Positions 43,033 through 51,844 of a stretch of DNA of 64,000 nt are shown here, piece by piece (position 1 is the stretch's first letter; each line of letters opens with the position of its first letter). Under the pieces are notes generated by a model, which was not told where the DNA came from, did no database searches, and saw only the letters and a program-made list of their open reading frames with translations. Source of the DNA: SBBG01 sp033717875. Lineage in GTDB: Bacteria; Pseudomonadota; Gammaproteobacteria; Ga0077554; Ga007554. Where the stretch lies: positions 27,510 to 91,509 of the forward strand of contig JADDKJ010000010.1 in assembly GCA_033717875.1 (NCBI GenBank), read 5' to 3'. The position numbers were made by a program, and so were the translations under genes.

Positions 43033-43977
43033 ATGCCCAACCCCCTCCATGTCGCCGCTGCCGCGATCTTCAACCCATCCGGCGAAGTATTGATCGCCCT
43101 GCGCCATCCCGACGCACACCAGGGCGGGCTGTGGGAGTTTCCGGGCGGCAAGGTCGCGCCCGGCGAAGATATCCAACACGCCTTGGCGCGCGAACTGCAC
43201 GAGGAACTGGGAATCAACGTCACGCAGGCGCGGCCATTGATCCGCATCCACCATGACTACCCGGACAAGTCAGTGCTGCTCGACGTGTGGCGCGTCGATG
43301 CCTTCGACGGCGAACCGCATGGCCGCGAGGGCCAGCCCATCGCATGGGTCGCGCCGCAACACCTGCCCGAACGCGCCTTTCCCCAGGCGAACCAGCCCAT
43401 CATCACCGCCGTGCGCCTGCCCCCGCTTTATCTCATCACGCCGGAGCCAGGCACGGATTGGAACCGCTTTCTACGCGCGCTGGATCGGTCCCTCGGGAAC
43501 GGAATCACACTGGTGCAATTACGCGCCAAAATACTGACCGCCTCGCGCTACAAGCAACTGGCAAAAGAGGCGCTGCCGCTGTGCCGCGCGCATCAAGCCC
43601 AGCTCCTGCTGAACGCGCCGCCGGAATGGGTGGAGGAAATTGGCGCGGACGGCGTACACCTCAACAGCGAGCGTCTCATGGCGCTCGACTCACGTCCTCT
43701 CCCGGCAGGACGATGGGCCGCCGCCTCCTGCCACAACGCCACCGAAATCGCCCATGCCTGCCACATCGGCATCGATTTCGCGGTGGCCGCACCGGTACTG
43801 AACACCGCCAGCCATCCTGGCGCAGCGACACTGGGGTGGGAAGGACTGCATGCACTGACGGAACAGGCCACCCTCCCCGTCTATGCCCTCGGCGGCATGA
43901 CACCACAACATCTGCCGCAGGCCTGGGCGGAGGGGGCGCAGGGAATCGCGGCGATCGGCTCACTGTGGCGGAGATAG
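43033..43977 (+). CDS. Nudix hydrolase (MutT-like) fused to a thiamine-phosphate-synthase-like domain
   Basis: A 314-residue two-domain protein. The N-terminal domain carries a complete Nudix box (residues 39-61, G-x5-E-x7-REL-x-EE-x-GI), as in 8-oxo-dGTP hydrolase MutT. From about residue 128 a TIM-barrel domain follows (PLYLITPEPGTDW, ITLVQLRAK, ADGVHLNSERL, VYALGGMTPQHL), resembling ThiE/TenI. Such MutT-ThiE fusions are common in gammaproteobacteria and are thought to clean oxidised nucleotides or thiamine derivatives; the second activity is unproven. The start at 43033 follows the conserved HVAAAAIF strand position. Confidence 0.9.
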   Translation: MPNPLHVAAAAIFNPSGEVLIALRHPDAHQGGLWEFPGGKVAPGEDIQHALARELHEELGINVTQARPLIRIHHDYPDKSVLLDVWRVDAFDGEPHGREGQPIAWVAPQHLPERAFPQANQPIITAVRLPPLYLITPEPGTDWNRFLRALDRSLGNGITLVQLRAKILTASRYKQLAKEALPLCRAHQAQLLLNAPPEWVEEIGADGVHLNSERLMALDSRPLPAGRWAAASCHNATEIAHACHIGIDFAVAAPVLNTASHPGAATLGWEGLHALTEQATLPVYALGGMTPQHLPQAWAEGAQGIAAIGSLWRR

Positions 43978-44194
43978 CGAACAGCCTGAATGAGGCATGC
44001 CGCCGCCCACACCATCGGGTACACGGATATGCCGGCCCTGATAATTCAGAGCTTCCTAAAAAATTATTGCGTATTTTTTCTCGGTCGGTAAATTTTTCGG
44101 ATGATTTTCTGATGATTTTCTCCGGAGCCTCCGGAAATAAAAAACTCCCCGGCGCCTGGGAAGAGTGCGCACGGGGGATATGAAGGCTAGACAA

Positions 44195-44219
44195 ACCCTC
44201 TTCCCATCAAGAAGAGGGT
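44195..44219 (-). terminator. Terminator of the cytochrome c gene
   Basis: ACCCTCTTC and GAAGAGGGT form a 9-base stem with a 7-base loop. On the minus strand the stem is followed by TTTGTCT, and it lies about 55 bases after the cytochrome c stop codon. The rest of the 43978-44274 gap shows no gene. Confidence 0.75.
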
Positions 44220-44274
44220 GGTCTGTTAGTAGTTGTTATTCTTAACGGCGCCGGAATCCGGCACGTTAAACCTG

Positions 44275-44607
44275 TTACTTGGCCAGACCCAGAACAAAGG
44301 TCACCAGCTTGTCGATGTCAGCATCGGAGACGCGGGGCGAATACGGGGGCATCGGCACACCGCCGGTCACCGCGGTCCAGTTGCCCTTGCCACCTTTCTT
44401 GACCTTCTCGATCAGAGCGGCTTTGGCGCCGGCGTCACCCTTGTACTTGTTGGCCACATCCTGCCAGGCGGGACCAACAACCTTCTTCTCCACGCTGTGG
44501 CACGCCAGGCAGCCGCTGGCCTTGGCCAAGTCCAAGCCATCGGAAGCAAAGGACGGGATGGCGGCAACCGACAGGGCGGCACCCAGAACAAGCGCTTTAA
44601 CTTTCAT
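44275..44607 (-). CDS. Periplasmic class I cytochrome c (c551/c552-like)
   Basis: A 110-residue monoheme cytochrome. The signal peptide ends IPSFA-SDG. The heme is bound by Cys33 and Cys36 with His37 (GCLACHSVEKKVVGPAW). The sixth ligand is probably the Met in GGVPMPPYSP, and the last helix is DADIDKLVTFVLGL. It should shuttle electrons between respiratory complexes in the periplasm. GAGAGG precedes the ATG. The gene is divergent from the exported carbonic anhydrase gene. Confidence 0.93.
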   Translation of the reverse strand: MKVKALVLGAALSVAAIPSFASDGLDLAKASGCLACHSVEKKVVGPAWQDVANKYKGDAGAKAALIEKVKKGGKGNWTAVTGGVPMPPYSPRVSDADIDKLVTFVLGLAK

Positions 44608-44931
44608 TTTCCTCTCCTCGTAAGTGGTAATTTACCAGTAATCGCTAGAAACATTAAACTCAGACGTTCTATCACACCGAGAGCATCATCTCCTCTCGAA
44701 AGCCATGGAGTATTTCTCCAGCTTGGGAAGAAGAATATCGCACGCAAGCTGAACCGAAGCTGAATGCAAAATCCGCTCATCAAAAAAATCTCCGGCCTTT
44801 GCACCGGGGTATTGCTTATGCGGCAGGTAGTGCTAATATCCGAATCGGCCAATGTCATTCCGGAAAATGGAAAAGACTTGGGCAGTACCGCAATTTAACA
44901 TCGACAAAACTTGAGGAGGGAGAAGTTGGGT
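44608..44931. other. Divergent control region between cytochrome c and carbonic anhydrase genes
   Basis: A 324-base gap without a supported gene. It must hold the promoters of both flanking genes, but I could not identify a clear -35/-10 pair. A 44-codon open frame at 44764-44898 has no ribosome binding site. Confidence 0.5.
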
Positions 44932-45663
44932 ATGCGTAAGACAAAAGGTTTGGTTTTCGCCGCGCTTTCCGTATCGGTGGGCTTGGGCATTGGGCAGGCA
45001 GTGGCATCTGATCCTCATGGCCATGGGGCGGCCGGCGGCGAAAAAGAACAAGTCAGAGCCATCGTCAAAAACATCGTGGAAGACAATGCCAAATTCGTCG
45101 CCACGCACAAGGGGCCCTACTTCAAAGAAATCGTCAAGGGACAACACCCACGCGCTACCGTGGTCACCTGCTCCGACTCGCGCGTTCACACCCATGCTCT
45201 GGACAAGAGCCCGGACGGCGATCTGTTCATGGTGCGCGATATCGGCAACCAGGTCGCCACCGCCGAAGGCTCGGTGGAATACGGCGTACGCCACCTGCAC
45301 ACACCGCTGCTGATCGTCATCGGCCATTCGGCCTGCGGCGCGGTGAAGGCGGCGATGGGTGACTACTCCTCGATCGAAGCCCCCATCAAGCGCGAACTCG
45401 ACACCATCAAGGTGCCCGGCAAGAACGCCAAAGACGACAAGGAAGTTCAGGCCAGCGTGGAAGCCAACGTCAACAATCAAGTGGCGTTTGCCCTGAAGAA
45501 ATTCGAACCTGAAGTCAAGGACGGCAAGCTGGCCGTCATCGGTGGCGTCTATGACTTCCGCAATGACTATAACCAGGGCAACGGCAAACTGGTGATCATC
45601 AACATCAACGGCGACAACGACGCCGCCAAGATCAAGGCCGCCGGCATCCTGCCCGGCAAGTAA
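44932..45663 (+). CDS. Exported beta-class carbonic anhydrase
   Basis: A 243-residue enzyme interconverting CO2 and bicarbonate. The zinc site of beta-carbonic anhydrases is visible: TCSDSRVHTH (Cys and the Asp-Arg dyad) and IGHSACGAVKAA (His and Cys). An N-terminal signal peptide (KTKGLVFAALSVSVGLGIGQAVA-SDP) shows it works in the periplasm, unlike most beta enzymes. The mature start has a short His-Gly segment (DPHGHGAAGG). AGGAGGGAG precedes the ATG at 44932. Periplasmic hydration of CO2 fits a carbon-fixing or bicarbonate-using cell. Confidence 0.93.
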   Translation: MRKTKGLVFAALSVSVGLGIGQAVASDPHGHGAAGGEKEQVRAIVKNIVEDNAKFVATHKGPYFKEIVKGQHPRATVVTCSDSRVHTHALDKSPDGDLFMVRDIGNQVATAEGSVEYGVRHLHTPLLIVIGHSACGAVKAAMGDYSSIEAPIKRELDTIKVPGKNAKDDKEVQASVEANVNNQVAFALKKFEPEVKDGKLAVIGGVYDFRNDYNQGNGKLVIININGDNDAAKIKAAGILPGK

Positions 45664-45680
45664 TCCACGCCTTGTTGTAA

Positions 45681-45718
45681 CTGCATGACACCGCGCTTTC
45701 AGGCGCGGTGTCATGCAG
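45681..45718. terminator. Perfect 16-bp stem between convergent genes
   Basis: CTGCATGACACCGCGC and its exact complement (45703-45718) close around TTTCAG. It lies between the carbonic anhydrase stop codon and the glcF stop codon. It probably terminates both transcripts, although neither side has a T-run. Confidence 0.65.
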
Positions 45719-45726
45719 CACCTATT

Positions 45727-46932
45727 TCAATCCAGCAGTTCTATCCAGTGCCGCACCGGCACTTTCGCCCCGCCTTGCAAATGCGTCAGGCAACCGATGT
45801 TGGCGGTGGCGATCATCGCCGGCGCAGCGGATTGCAATGCAACGAGCTTGTTCTTCAAAAGACGCCGGGATAGGTCTTTCTGCAAAATCGAATACGTGCC
45901 CGCGGAACCACAGCAGAGATGCGCGTCGGGCACGGGCATCAGCTCGAAGCCGCGCGCTTGCAGGATCTTTTCCACCACGCCGGGCAATTTTTGTCCGTGT
46001 TGCAGGGTGCAGGGGGAATGAAACGCGACCTTGCCTGGCACGGAGGGCGGCGGCAATTTCGATATGTCTTCAGCCGCGATGATTTCACCGATGTCGCGGC
46101 TCAGTGCCGACACGCGCGCGGCCTTTTCCGCATAACGGGGATCGTGCCGCAGGATGTGGCCGTATTCCTTCACCAGCGCGCCGCAGCCGCTGGCGGTGAT
46201 GACGATGGCCTCCACGCCCGACTCGATATGCGGCCACCAGGCGTCGATGTTGCGGCGCATGAAATCCAATCCTTCGTCATGGGCGTTGAGATGATAACTC
46301 ACCGCGCCGCAGCACCTCGCGCCTTGCGCCTTGATCAGCGAAATACCGAGCCTGTCCAGCACCCGCGCCGTGGCGGCGTTGATGTTGGGAGCGATAGAGG
46401 GTTGCGCGCAACCGTCCAGCGCCAGCATGCGCCGTGCATGATGGGGCTCGGGCCAGCGTGTGGCGGCTTGAGGCGGCGGCACCGATTCGCGCAAGCCGGA
46501 AGGAAACAACGGTCGCACCGCTTGCCCCAGACGCAACAAGGGCGCAAAGCGCGAGGGATGGGGGATAATCGCGCGCAGCAAACGACGCACGACGCGTTCC
46601 CGCCACGGACGCTCTACCCGTTCCTCCACCACCACACGGCCGATGTCCGCCAGCCGGCCATATCGCACGCCGGAGGGACAGGTGGTCTCGCAGGAACGGC
46701 AGGTCAGGCAGCGGTCGAGGTGCAGTTGCGTCTTGCGGCTGACCGTCTCGCCTTCCAGCATCTCCTTGATGAGATAAATGCGCCCACGCGGGCCGTCCAG
46801 CTCGTCGCCGAGCAGTTGATAAGTCGGGCAGGTGGCGGTACAGAAGCCGCAATGCACGCAGGCGCGCAGGATGCTGTCCGCTTCCTGGCCTTGCGGGGTG
46901 TTTTTGATGGAATCGGTGAGCCTGGTTTGCAT
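45727..46932 (-). CDS. glcF: Glycolate oxidase iron-sulfur subunit
   Basis: A 401-residue subunit passing electrons from the flavin subunits to the quinone pool. Two 4Fe-4S motifs lie in the first 100 residues: CVHCGFCTATCPTY and CLTCRSCETTCPSGV. Two CCG domains follow (ARCCGAVSYHL and HLCCGSAGTYSI). It is the last gene of glcDEF and starts five bases after the glcE stop. In autotrophs this complex salvages the 2-phosphoglycolate product of RuBisCO oxygenation. Confidence 0.95.
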   Translation of the reverse strand: MQTRLTDSIKNTPQGQEADSILRACVHCGFCTATCPTYQLLGDELDGPRGRIYLIKEMLEGETVSRKTQLHLDRCLTCRSCETTCPSGVRYGRLADIGRVVVEERVERPWRERVVRRLLRAIIPHPSRFAPLLRLGQAVRPLFPSGLRESVPPPQAATRWPEPHHARRMLALDGCAQPSIAPNINAATARVLDRLGISLIKAQGARCCGAVSYHLNAHDEGLDFMRRNIDAWWPHIESGVEAIVITASGCGALVKEYGHILRHDPRYAEKAARVSALSRDIGEIIAAEDISKLPPPSVPGKVAFHSPCTLQHGQKLPGVVEKILQARGFELMPVPDAHLCCGSAGTYSILQKDLSRRLLKNKLVALQSAAPAMIATANIGCLTHLQGGAKVPVRHWIELLD

Positions 46933-46936
46933 AATC

Positions 46937-48013
46937 CTAAAGACCCCGATACATGCGCCCGGGATTCAATATCGCTTGCGGGTCGAATTCGGCCTTGAGC
47001 CGCTTGTGCAAGGCGGCCACGGCGGGGCTTAACGGATGAAACACTTCACTCTGGCGGTCACCGCCGCGGAACAGGGCGGCGTGACCTCCCGCCTTGGCGG
47101 CGGTTTCCCGGACCGCTTCAGCGGAAGCCGATGTTTTGAGCCAGCGCTGCGCACCACCCCAATCGAGCAGCCACGTACCGGGCAAATCGAGTGGCGGTGT
47201 AGCAGGGGGCAAGGACAGGCGCCACAGCGGAACGCCATCGCCAAAGAAAGGATGACGGTGATCTCGTACTTCGGCCCAGAAAGTGGTGGTATCAGTAACC
47301 GTCTCGCCACCGAGCTTGCCGCCCGCTGCGTGCACGGCAGCCGTGCTGCCGGACAGGCGCAGATACAGCCAGCCGTTATCAAACACCGCGCCGGACAACG
47401 GCAGCGACTGGCCTGCCCAGGCGTTCATGCACTGGATGGCATCGCGGTCTGAGGATTCAAACAGCAGGGTCTGTTCAGATTCAGGACGCGGCAAGACCTT
47501 GAGCGAGACCTCAAGCAAAATACCCAGCGTGCCCAGGCTACCCGCCAGGAAGCGTGACACATCGAAGCCCGCCACATTCTTCATCACCTGGCCGCCGAAG
47601 CGCAGGATTTCGCCCTTGCCGGTGAGCACCGTGACGCCGAGCACGAAGTCGCGCGCGCCGCCGGCGTAAGGGCGGCGCGGGCCGGACAGGCCGGAAGCGA
47701 TGGCGCCGCCGAGCGTGGAGCCGGCTGAGAAATGCGGCGGCTCAAAAGGCAGCATCTGGCCATGCTCGGCCAGCAGCGCTTCGATCTCAGCCAAGGGCGT
47801 GCCGGCGCGCGCGGTGATCACGAGCTCGGTGGGCTCATAGCTCACCACGCCGCGATGTCCAGCCACGGACAGGCGCTCGCCCTGCGTCACGCGACCATAA
47901 AAGGACTTGCTATCGCCGCCCACAATGCGCAGCGGAGTGCGTTGTGCGATCGCTTCCAGCAAGGTGTTCTGAAGCGCAGCGCCGATGTCGGCATCCATCG
48001 CGGTCTCCATCAA
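46937..48013 (-). CDS. glcE: Glycolate oxidase FAD-binding subunit GlcE
   Basis: A 358-residue FAD-binding subunit. The PCMH-type FAD domain is recognised by LRIVGGDSKSFYG, ELVITARAGTPLAEIEALLAEHGQMLPFEPPHF and GSTLGGAIASGLSGPRRPYAGGARDFVLG. VMKNVAGFDVSRFLAGSLGTLGIL is the second FAD-contact region. It is shorter at the C-terminus than GlcD. Its start overlaps the glcD stop codon by four bases, so the subunits are translationally coupled. Confidence 0.95.
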   Translation of the reverse strand: MMETAMDADIGAALQNTLLEAIAQRTPLRIVGGDSKSFYGRVTQGERLSVAGHRGVVSYEPTELVITARAGTPLAEIEALLAEHGQMLPFEPPHFSAGSTLGGAIASGLSGPRRPYAGGARDFVLGVTVLTGKGEILRFGGQVMKNVAGFDVSRFLAGSLGTLGILLEVSLKVLPRPESEQTLLFESSDRDAIQCMNAWAGQSLPLSGAVFDNGWLYLRLSGSTAAVHAAGGKLGGETVTDTTTFWAEVRDHRHPFFGDGVPLWRLSLPPATPPLDLPGTWLLDWGGAQRWLKTSASAEAVRETAAKAGGHAALFRGGDRQSEVFHPLSPAVAALHKRLKAEFDPQAILNPGRMYRGL

Positions 48014-49497
48014 AACCGCTCCAGTTCAGGATGAGACAACTTGCCGCCATGCACATGCATGGCGCCGAACTCGGCGCAGCGGTGCAGGGTGGGTACGGCC
48101 TTGCCGGGATTGAGCAGTCCTTGCGGGTCGAAGGCATGCTTGACGCTGTGAAATTGCGCAAGTTCCGGCGGCGCGAACTGGTGACACATCTGCTTGATCT
48201 TCTCCATACCCACGCCGTGCTCGCCGGTGATGGCACCGCCCACCGCCACACACAGATCGAGTATCTTGCCGCCGAACTCCTCGGTACGCTCCAGTTCGCC
48301 CGGTATGTTGGCATCATACAAAATCAGCGGATGCAGATTGCCATCGCCGGCGTGAAAGACGTTGGCCACCGGCAAGTCATATTCTCTGGAAAGCTCGGCG
48401 ATGCGCGAGAGTACTTCAGGCAGGCGCTTGCGCGGGATGGTGCCGTCCATGCAGTAATAGTCGGGGGAGATGCGCCCAACCGCCGGAAAGGCGGCCTTGC
48501 GTCCGGCCCAGAATTTGGCGCGCTCCTGCTCGTCGCGCGCGGTGCGCACCTCGGTCGCGCCCGCCTCTTGCAAGAGCTGGCGTACCCTCAGTATTTGTTC
48601 GGAGACCTCCTCATTGGCGCCATCCAGCTCGCACAACAGAATGGCGGCGGCATCCACCGGATAACCCGCATGAATGAAATCCTCGGCGGCGCGGATCGCC
48701 AGATTGTCCATCATCTCCAATCCTCCGGGGATGATGCCCGCACCGATGATGCGCCCGACCGCCTCGCCCGCCTTCACCACGTCGCCGAAGGCCGCCAGCA
48801 CCACCTGGGCGCGCTCGGGCTTGGGCAGCAGCTTCACTGTCACCTCCACGATCACACCCAGCAGCCCTTCCGAGCCGGTCATCAGCGCCAGCAGATCATA
48901 GCCCGGCGCATCCAGCGCGGCGCCGCCGATCTCCAGCAGCTCGCCGTCGATGGTCAGCACCTTCAACCCCAGCACATTGTGCACCGTGAGACCATATTTC
49001 AGACAATGCACGCCGCCTGAATTTTCCGCCACATTGCCGCCGATGGTGCAAGCGATCTGCGACGAGGGATCAGGCGCATAGTAGAGCCCGTAAGGCGCGG
49101 CGGCCTGGGAAATGGCGAGATTGCGCACGCCGGGCTGGACACGGGCGATGCGATTGACGGGGTCGATCTCCAGGATGCGCATGAATTTGGCAAGGCTCAA
49201 CAGCACACCGTTGGGCAACGGCAGCGCCCCGCCCGACAGCCCCGTCCCCGCCCCGCGCGCCACCACCGGTACATTCCGCTCATGGCACAGCCGCAACACC
49301 TCGCGCACCTGCTCCACCGTCTGCGGCAGGCACACCGCCAGCGGCAGTTCGCGGTAGGCCGACAGCCCGTCACATTCATAGGGACGCAGGTCCTCGCGCT
49401 CGAATAACAGGGACTCGGCGGGCAGGAGGCGGCGCAGGGCGGAAATCAGCGCGGGTTTATCGAGGGGCGGGTTATCGTGTGCGGCGGGTGTTTGCAT
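48010..49497 (-). CDS. glcD: Glycolate oxidase catalytic subunit GlcD
   Basis: A 495-residue FAD-linked 2-hydroxyacid oxidase. FAD contacts are in PVVARGAGTGLSGGALPLPNGVLLSLAKF and CTIGGNVAENSGGVHCLKYG; the C-terminal catalytic domain has VFHAGDGNLHPLILYD and GGAITGEHGVGMEKI. It oxidises glycolate to glyoxylate as part of GlcDEF. The ATG lies directly at the edge of the 48-bp miniature fold-back element (49496-49543), whose AGGAT provides the only SD-like sequence, at a short spacing. Confidence 0.95.
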   Translation of the reverse strand: MQTPAAHDNPPLDKPALISALRRLLPAESLLFEREDLRPYECDGLSAYRELPLAVCLPQTVEQVREVLRLCHERNVPVVARGAGTGLSGGALPLPNGVLLSLAKFMRILEIDPVNRIARVQPGVRNLAISQAAAPYGLYYAPDPSSQIACTIGGNVAENSGGVHCLKYGLTVHNVLGLKVLTIDGELLEIGGAALDAPGYDLLALMTGSEGLLGVIVEVTVKLLPKPERAQVVLAAFGDVVKAGEAVGRIIGAGIIPGGLEMMDNLAIRAAEDFIHAGYPVDAAAILLCELDGANEEVSEQILRVRQLLQEAGATEVRTARDEQERAKFWAGRKAAFPAVGRISPDYYCMDGTIPRKRLPEVLSRIAELSREYDLPVANVFHAGDGNLHPLILYDANIPGELERTEEFGGKILDLCVAVGGAITGEHGVGMEKIKQMCHQFAPPELAQFHSVKHAFDPQGLLNPGKAVPTLHRCAEFGAMHVHGGKLSHPELERF

Positions 49498-49543
49498 TAT
49501 CCTGAAAACCTCAGTAGGTTCCAGCTGAGGTTTTCAGGATAAT
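49496..49543. mobile_element. 48-bp miniature of the fold-back element
   Basis: ATTATCCTGAAAACCTCAG and its exact complement form a perfect 19-bp inverted repeat with a 10-base spacer. The right half (CCAGCTGAGGTTTTCAGGAT) matches the terminus of copy 1 at 18 of 20 positions, so this is the two termini of the 182-bp element joined without the interior. It touches the glcD start codon. Confidence 0.7.
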
Positions 49544-49580
49544 GCGGAGGCGGAATGACTGCCAATAAAATGGTGGACAT

Positions 49581-49604
49581 ACCGCCCGTCGAATGTCGGG
49601 CGGT
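49581..49604. terminator. Hairpin downstream of grxD
   Basis: ACCGCCCG and CGGGCGGT form a perfect 8-base stem around TCGAATGT, about 20 bases after the grxD stop codon. It may end the grxD transcript before glcD. No T-run follows on the minus strand. Confidence 0.45.
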
Positions 49605-49624
49605 GCCACTCAAAAAAACAGCCT

Positions 49625-49957
49625 TCACCCCGCCGCTTCCTTCCGGGCCTTGATCTCATCCACCATCTGCTGCAATTCGCCGCTCTGATAAAGCTCCAGA
49701 GTGATGTCGCAGCCGCCGATCAGTTCGCCGTTGATGTAGATCTGCGGGAAGGTGGGCCAGTTGGCGTAACGGGGCAGGTTTTCATAGACCTCGGCGTTTT
49801 CCAGCACATTGACGAACGCGAAATCGGCATCGCACGCCGCCAGGGCCTGCGCGGCGCGGCTGGAGAAGCCGCACATCGGCATCTGCGGCGTGCCTTTCAT
49901 GTAGATGACGATGGGGTTGCTTTTGACCTGTTGGTCGATGATTTCCAGAATATCCAT
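49625..49957 (-). CDS. grxD: Monothiol glutaredoxin (Grx4 family)
   Basis: A 110-residue CGFS-type glutaredoxin. The active site is Cys29 in MPMCGFSSRAAQ, and the glutathione-binding WPTFPQIYINGELIGGCDI is complete. CGFS glutaredoxins bind a [2Fe-2S] cluster between two subunits with glutathione and pass it on during iron-sulfur protein assembly. It is a single gene with its own leader; the next gene upstream is the amidotransferase, 109 bases away on the same strand. Confidence 0.96.
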   Translation of the reverse strand: MDILEIIDQQVKSNPIVIYMKGTPQMPMCGFSSRAAQALAACDADFAFVNVLENAEVYENLPRYANWPTFPQIYINGELIGGCDITLELYQSGELQQMVDEIKARKEAAG

Positions 49958-50065
49958 GATTTACCTCGTATTCAGAGCCCAAGCCGGCGGCGAACGCAAG
50001 CCTTTCGATTAGACACAATTTTAACTGCAAATTCGCCGCAAAACAATTCCGACGAATTTACTTGG

Positions 50066-51844
50066 TTATTTGGTGTCGACATTCAACTGCAACCAACACT
50101 CCAGCAGCGCCAGATGCCATAGCTTGCTGCCCTGCAAGGCTGTCAGGTAGCGCTCCGGCGCGGCGAGCAATTTTTCGACGTAGCCGCGCTGGAACAGGCC
50201 GCGGCGGCGGCAGGCATCGGAATCGAGCACGCCGCGCATGAATTCCAGGAACGGCCCGCGCACATATTTCAAAGCGGGTACCGGGAAATAACCCTTGGGG
50301 CGGTCGATGACAGCATCCGGCAAGCGCCCGCGCGCAATGGCCTTGAGCGGATACTTGCCGCCCTCCTTGAGCTTCAGGTCGGGCGGCATCCGCGCGGCCA
50401 GCTCCACGACGTGATGATCGAGGAACGGCACGCGCGCTTCCAGCCCCCAGGCCATGGTCATGTTGTCGACACGCTTGACGGGGTCGTCGACAATCAAGGT
50501 GGTCACATCCATGCGCAGCACGCGATCCATGAAGGTATCCGCGCCCGGCTGGCCCAGCAGGCTGGCGACCAGCGCGGCGGTGTGGTCCTCACCATGATAG
50601 CGCGCGGCAACGGTCTCGATAAATTCTTCGTGGGGACGGTCGAAATAATGCCTGCGGAAACGCTCCAGGTCCGTGCCCTGTTCGGCCTGCATCAGCGGAT
50701 ACCAGAAATAGCCGCCAAACACCTCATCCGCTCCCTGACCACTCTGCACCACCTTCACCTCTTTCGCGACGCGTTCGGCGAGCAGGTAGAAGGCCACGGC
50801 ATCCTGTCCGACCATCGGCTCGGCCATCGCGGTGATGGCCTCGGGCAGACGGGCGAGAATGTCGCCGTTGGGGATGCGGTACTTGTGATGGCGCGTGCGG
50901 TAGCGCTCGACCACCTGGTCGGAATACTCGAACTCGCTGCCGCGCTCCTCGGGCTGATCCTCGAAGCCGACCGAGAAGGTCAGCAGGTTCTCCACCCCGG
51001 CCTCGGCGAGCAGCGCCACCAGCAGGCTGGAATCAAGCCCGCCCGACAGCAGCACGCCCACCGGCACATCCGCGGCGCTGAGATGACTCGCCACCGCATT
51101 GCGCAACGCGACATGCACGTCCTCCACCCACTCGGCCTCGCTCCTGGCTGTGGCGGGGCGGGTGGCGTCGAGCCACCAATAGGTGTTGATGACGGGATCG
51201 CCCCGCGCATCCACCGTCATCGTCGTGGCTGGCGCGAGTTTGCGCACGCCGTTGAGGATGGTGCGCGGCGCGGGCACCACCGCATGTAGCGTAAACTGGT
51301 GGTGCAGCGCGACCGGGTCGATCGAAGTATCCACCTCGCCCGCCGCCAGCAGCGCCTGCGTATTGGAGGCAAAGCGCAATGATTTATCCGTGCGGCTCCA
51401 ATACAGCGGTTTGATGCCCAGACGATCGCGCGCCAGAAACAGCCGTTGCTCGCGATTGACCCATATCGCGAAGGCGAACATGCCGTCCAGCCGCTCCACA
51501 CACCGCTCGCCCCAGGCGGCATAGGCCTTGAGGATGACTTCAGTATCGCCTTCGGAAAAGAAGCGATGCCCCAGTGCTTGCAGCTCGGCGCGCAGCGCGC
51601 GGTAGTTGTAGATGGTGCCATTGAAAACGATGGCCAGCCCCAACCCGGCATCCACCATCGGCTGATGAGCGCGCGCCGAGAGGTCGATGATCGACAGTCG
51701 CCGGTGCCCCAGCGCCAGCGGCCCATCCGAATAGCTGCCTTCGTGATCGGGACCGCGCCGCGCCAGTTGCGCCATCATCCGCCCCACCGCCGCCAGATCC
51801 GGCGCACCACCATCGAATCTCAACTCACCGCAAATGCCGCACAT
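50066..51844 (-). CDS. Asparagine-synthase-like amidotransferase (N-acetylglutaminylglutamine amidotransferase type)
   Basis: A 592-residue class II glutamine amidotransferase. The start at 51844 places Cys2 at the N-terminus (MCGICGELRFDG) for glutaminase activity; MVDAGLGLAIVFNGTIYNY follows. The synthetase domain has the ATP pyrophosphatase loop VLLSGGLDSSLLVALLAEAG. The closest named group I can recall is the N-acetylglutaminylglutamine amide (osmoprotectant) amidotransferase, which shares GELRF near the start and GSKLWHLALLECWLQ at the end. The partner synthetase and peptidase genes of that system are not adjacent, so the substrate is not certain. Confidence 0.75.
   Translation of the reverse strand: MCGICGELRFDGGAPDLAAVGRMMAQLARRGPDHEGSYSDGPLALGHRRLSIIDLSARAHQPMVDAGLGLAIVFNGTIYNYRALRAELQALGHRFFSEGDTEVILKAYAAWGERCVERLDGMFAFAIWVNREQRLFLARDRLGIKPLYWSRTDKSLRFASNTQALLAAGEVDTSIDPVALHHQFTLHAVVPAPRTILNGVRKLAPATTMTVDARGDPVINTYWWLDATRPATARSEAEWVEDVHVALRNAVASHLSAADVPVGVLLSGGLDSSLLVALLAEAGVENLLTFSVGFEDQPEERGSEFEYSDQVVERYRTRHHKYRIPNGDILARLPEAITAMAEPMVGQDAVAFYLLAERVAKEVKVVQSGQGADEVFGGYFWYPLMQAEQGTDLERFRRHYFDRPHEEFIETVAARYHGEDHTAALVASLLGQPGADTFMDRVLRMDVTTLIVDDPVKRVDNMTMAWGLEARVPFLDHHVVELAARMPPDLKLKEGGKYPLKAIARGRLPDAVIDRPKGYFPVPALKYVRGPFLEFMRGVLDSDACRRRGLFQRGYVEKLLAAPERYLTALQGSKLWHLALLECWLQLNVDTK

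Noticed and set aside
42894..44200. Antisense frames over the Nudix-ThiE gene
   Set aside because: The plus-strand frame has a complete Nudix box and ThiE-like motifs; the antisense frames have none.
44764..44898. 44-codon open frame upstream of carbonic anhydrase
   Set aside because: No ribosome binding site and no recognisable features; it lies in a divergent promoter region.
46925..46940. TAATCCTAAAGACC at the glcE-glcF junction, resembling the fold-back element terminus
   Set aside because: The match is only about ten bases and is explained by the glcE stop (CTTTAG) followed by the AGGAT ribosome binding site of glcF. No inverted partner is present.
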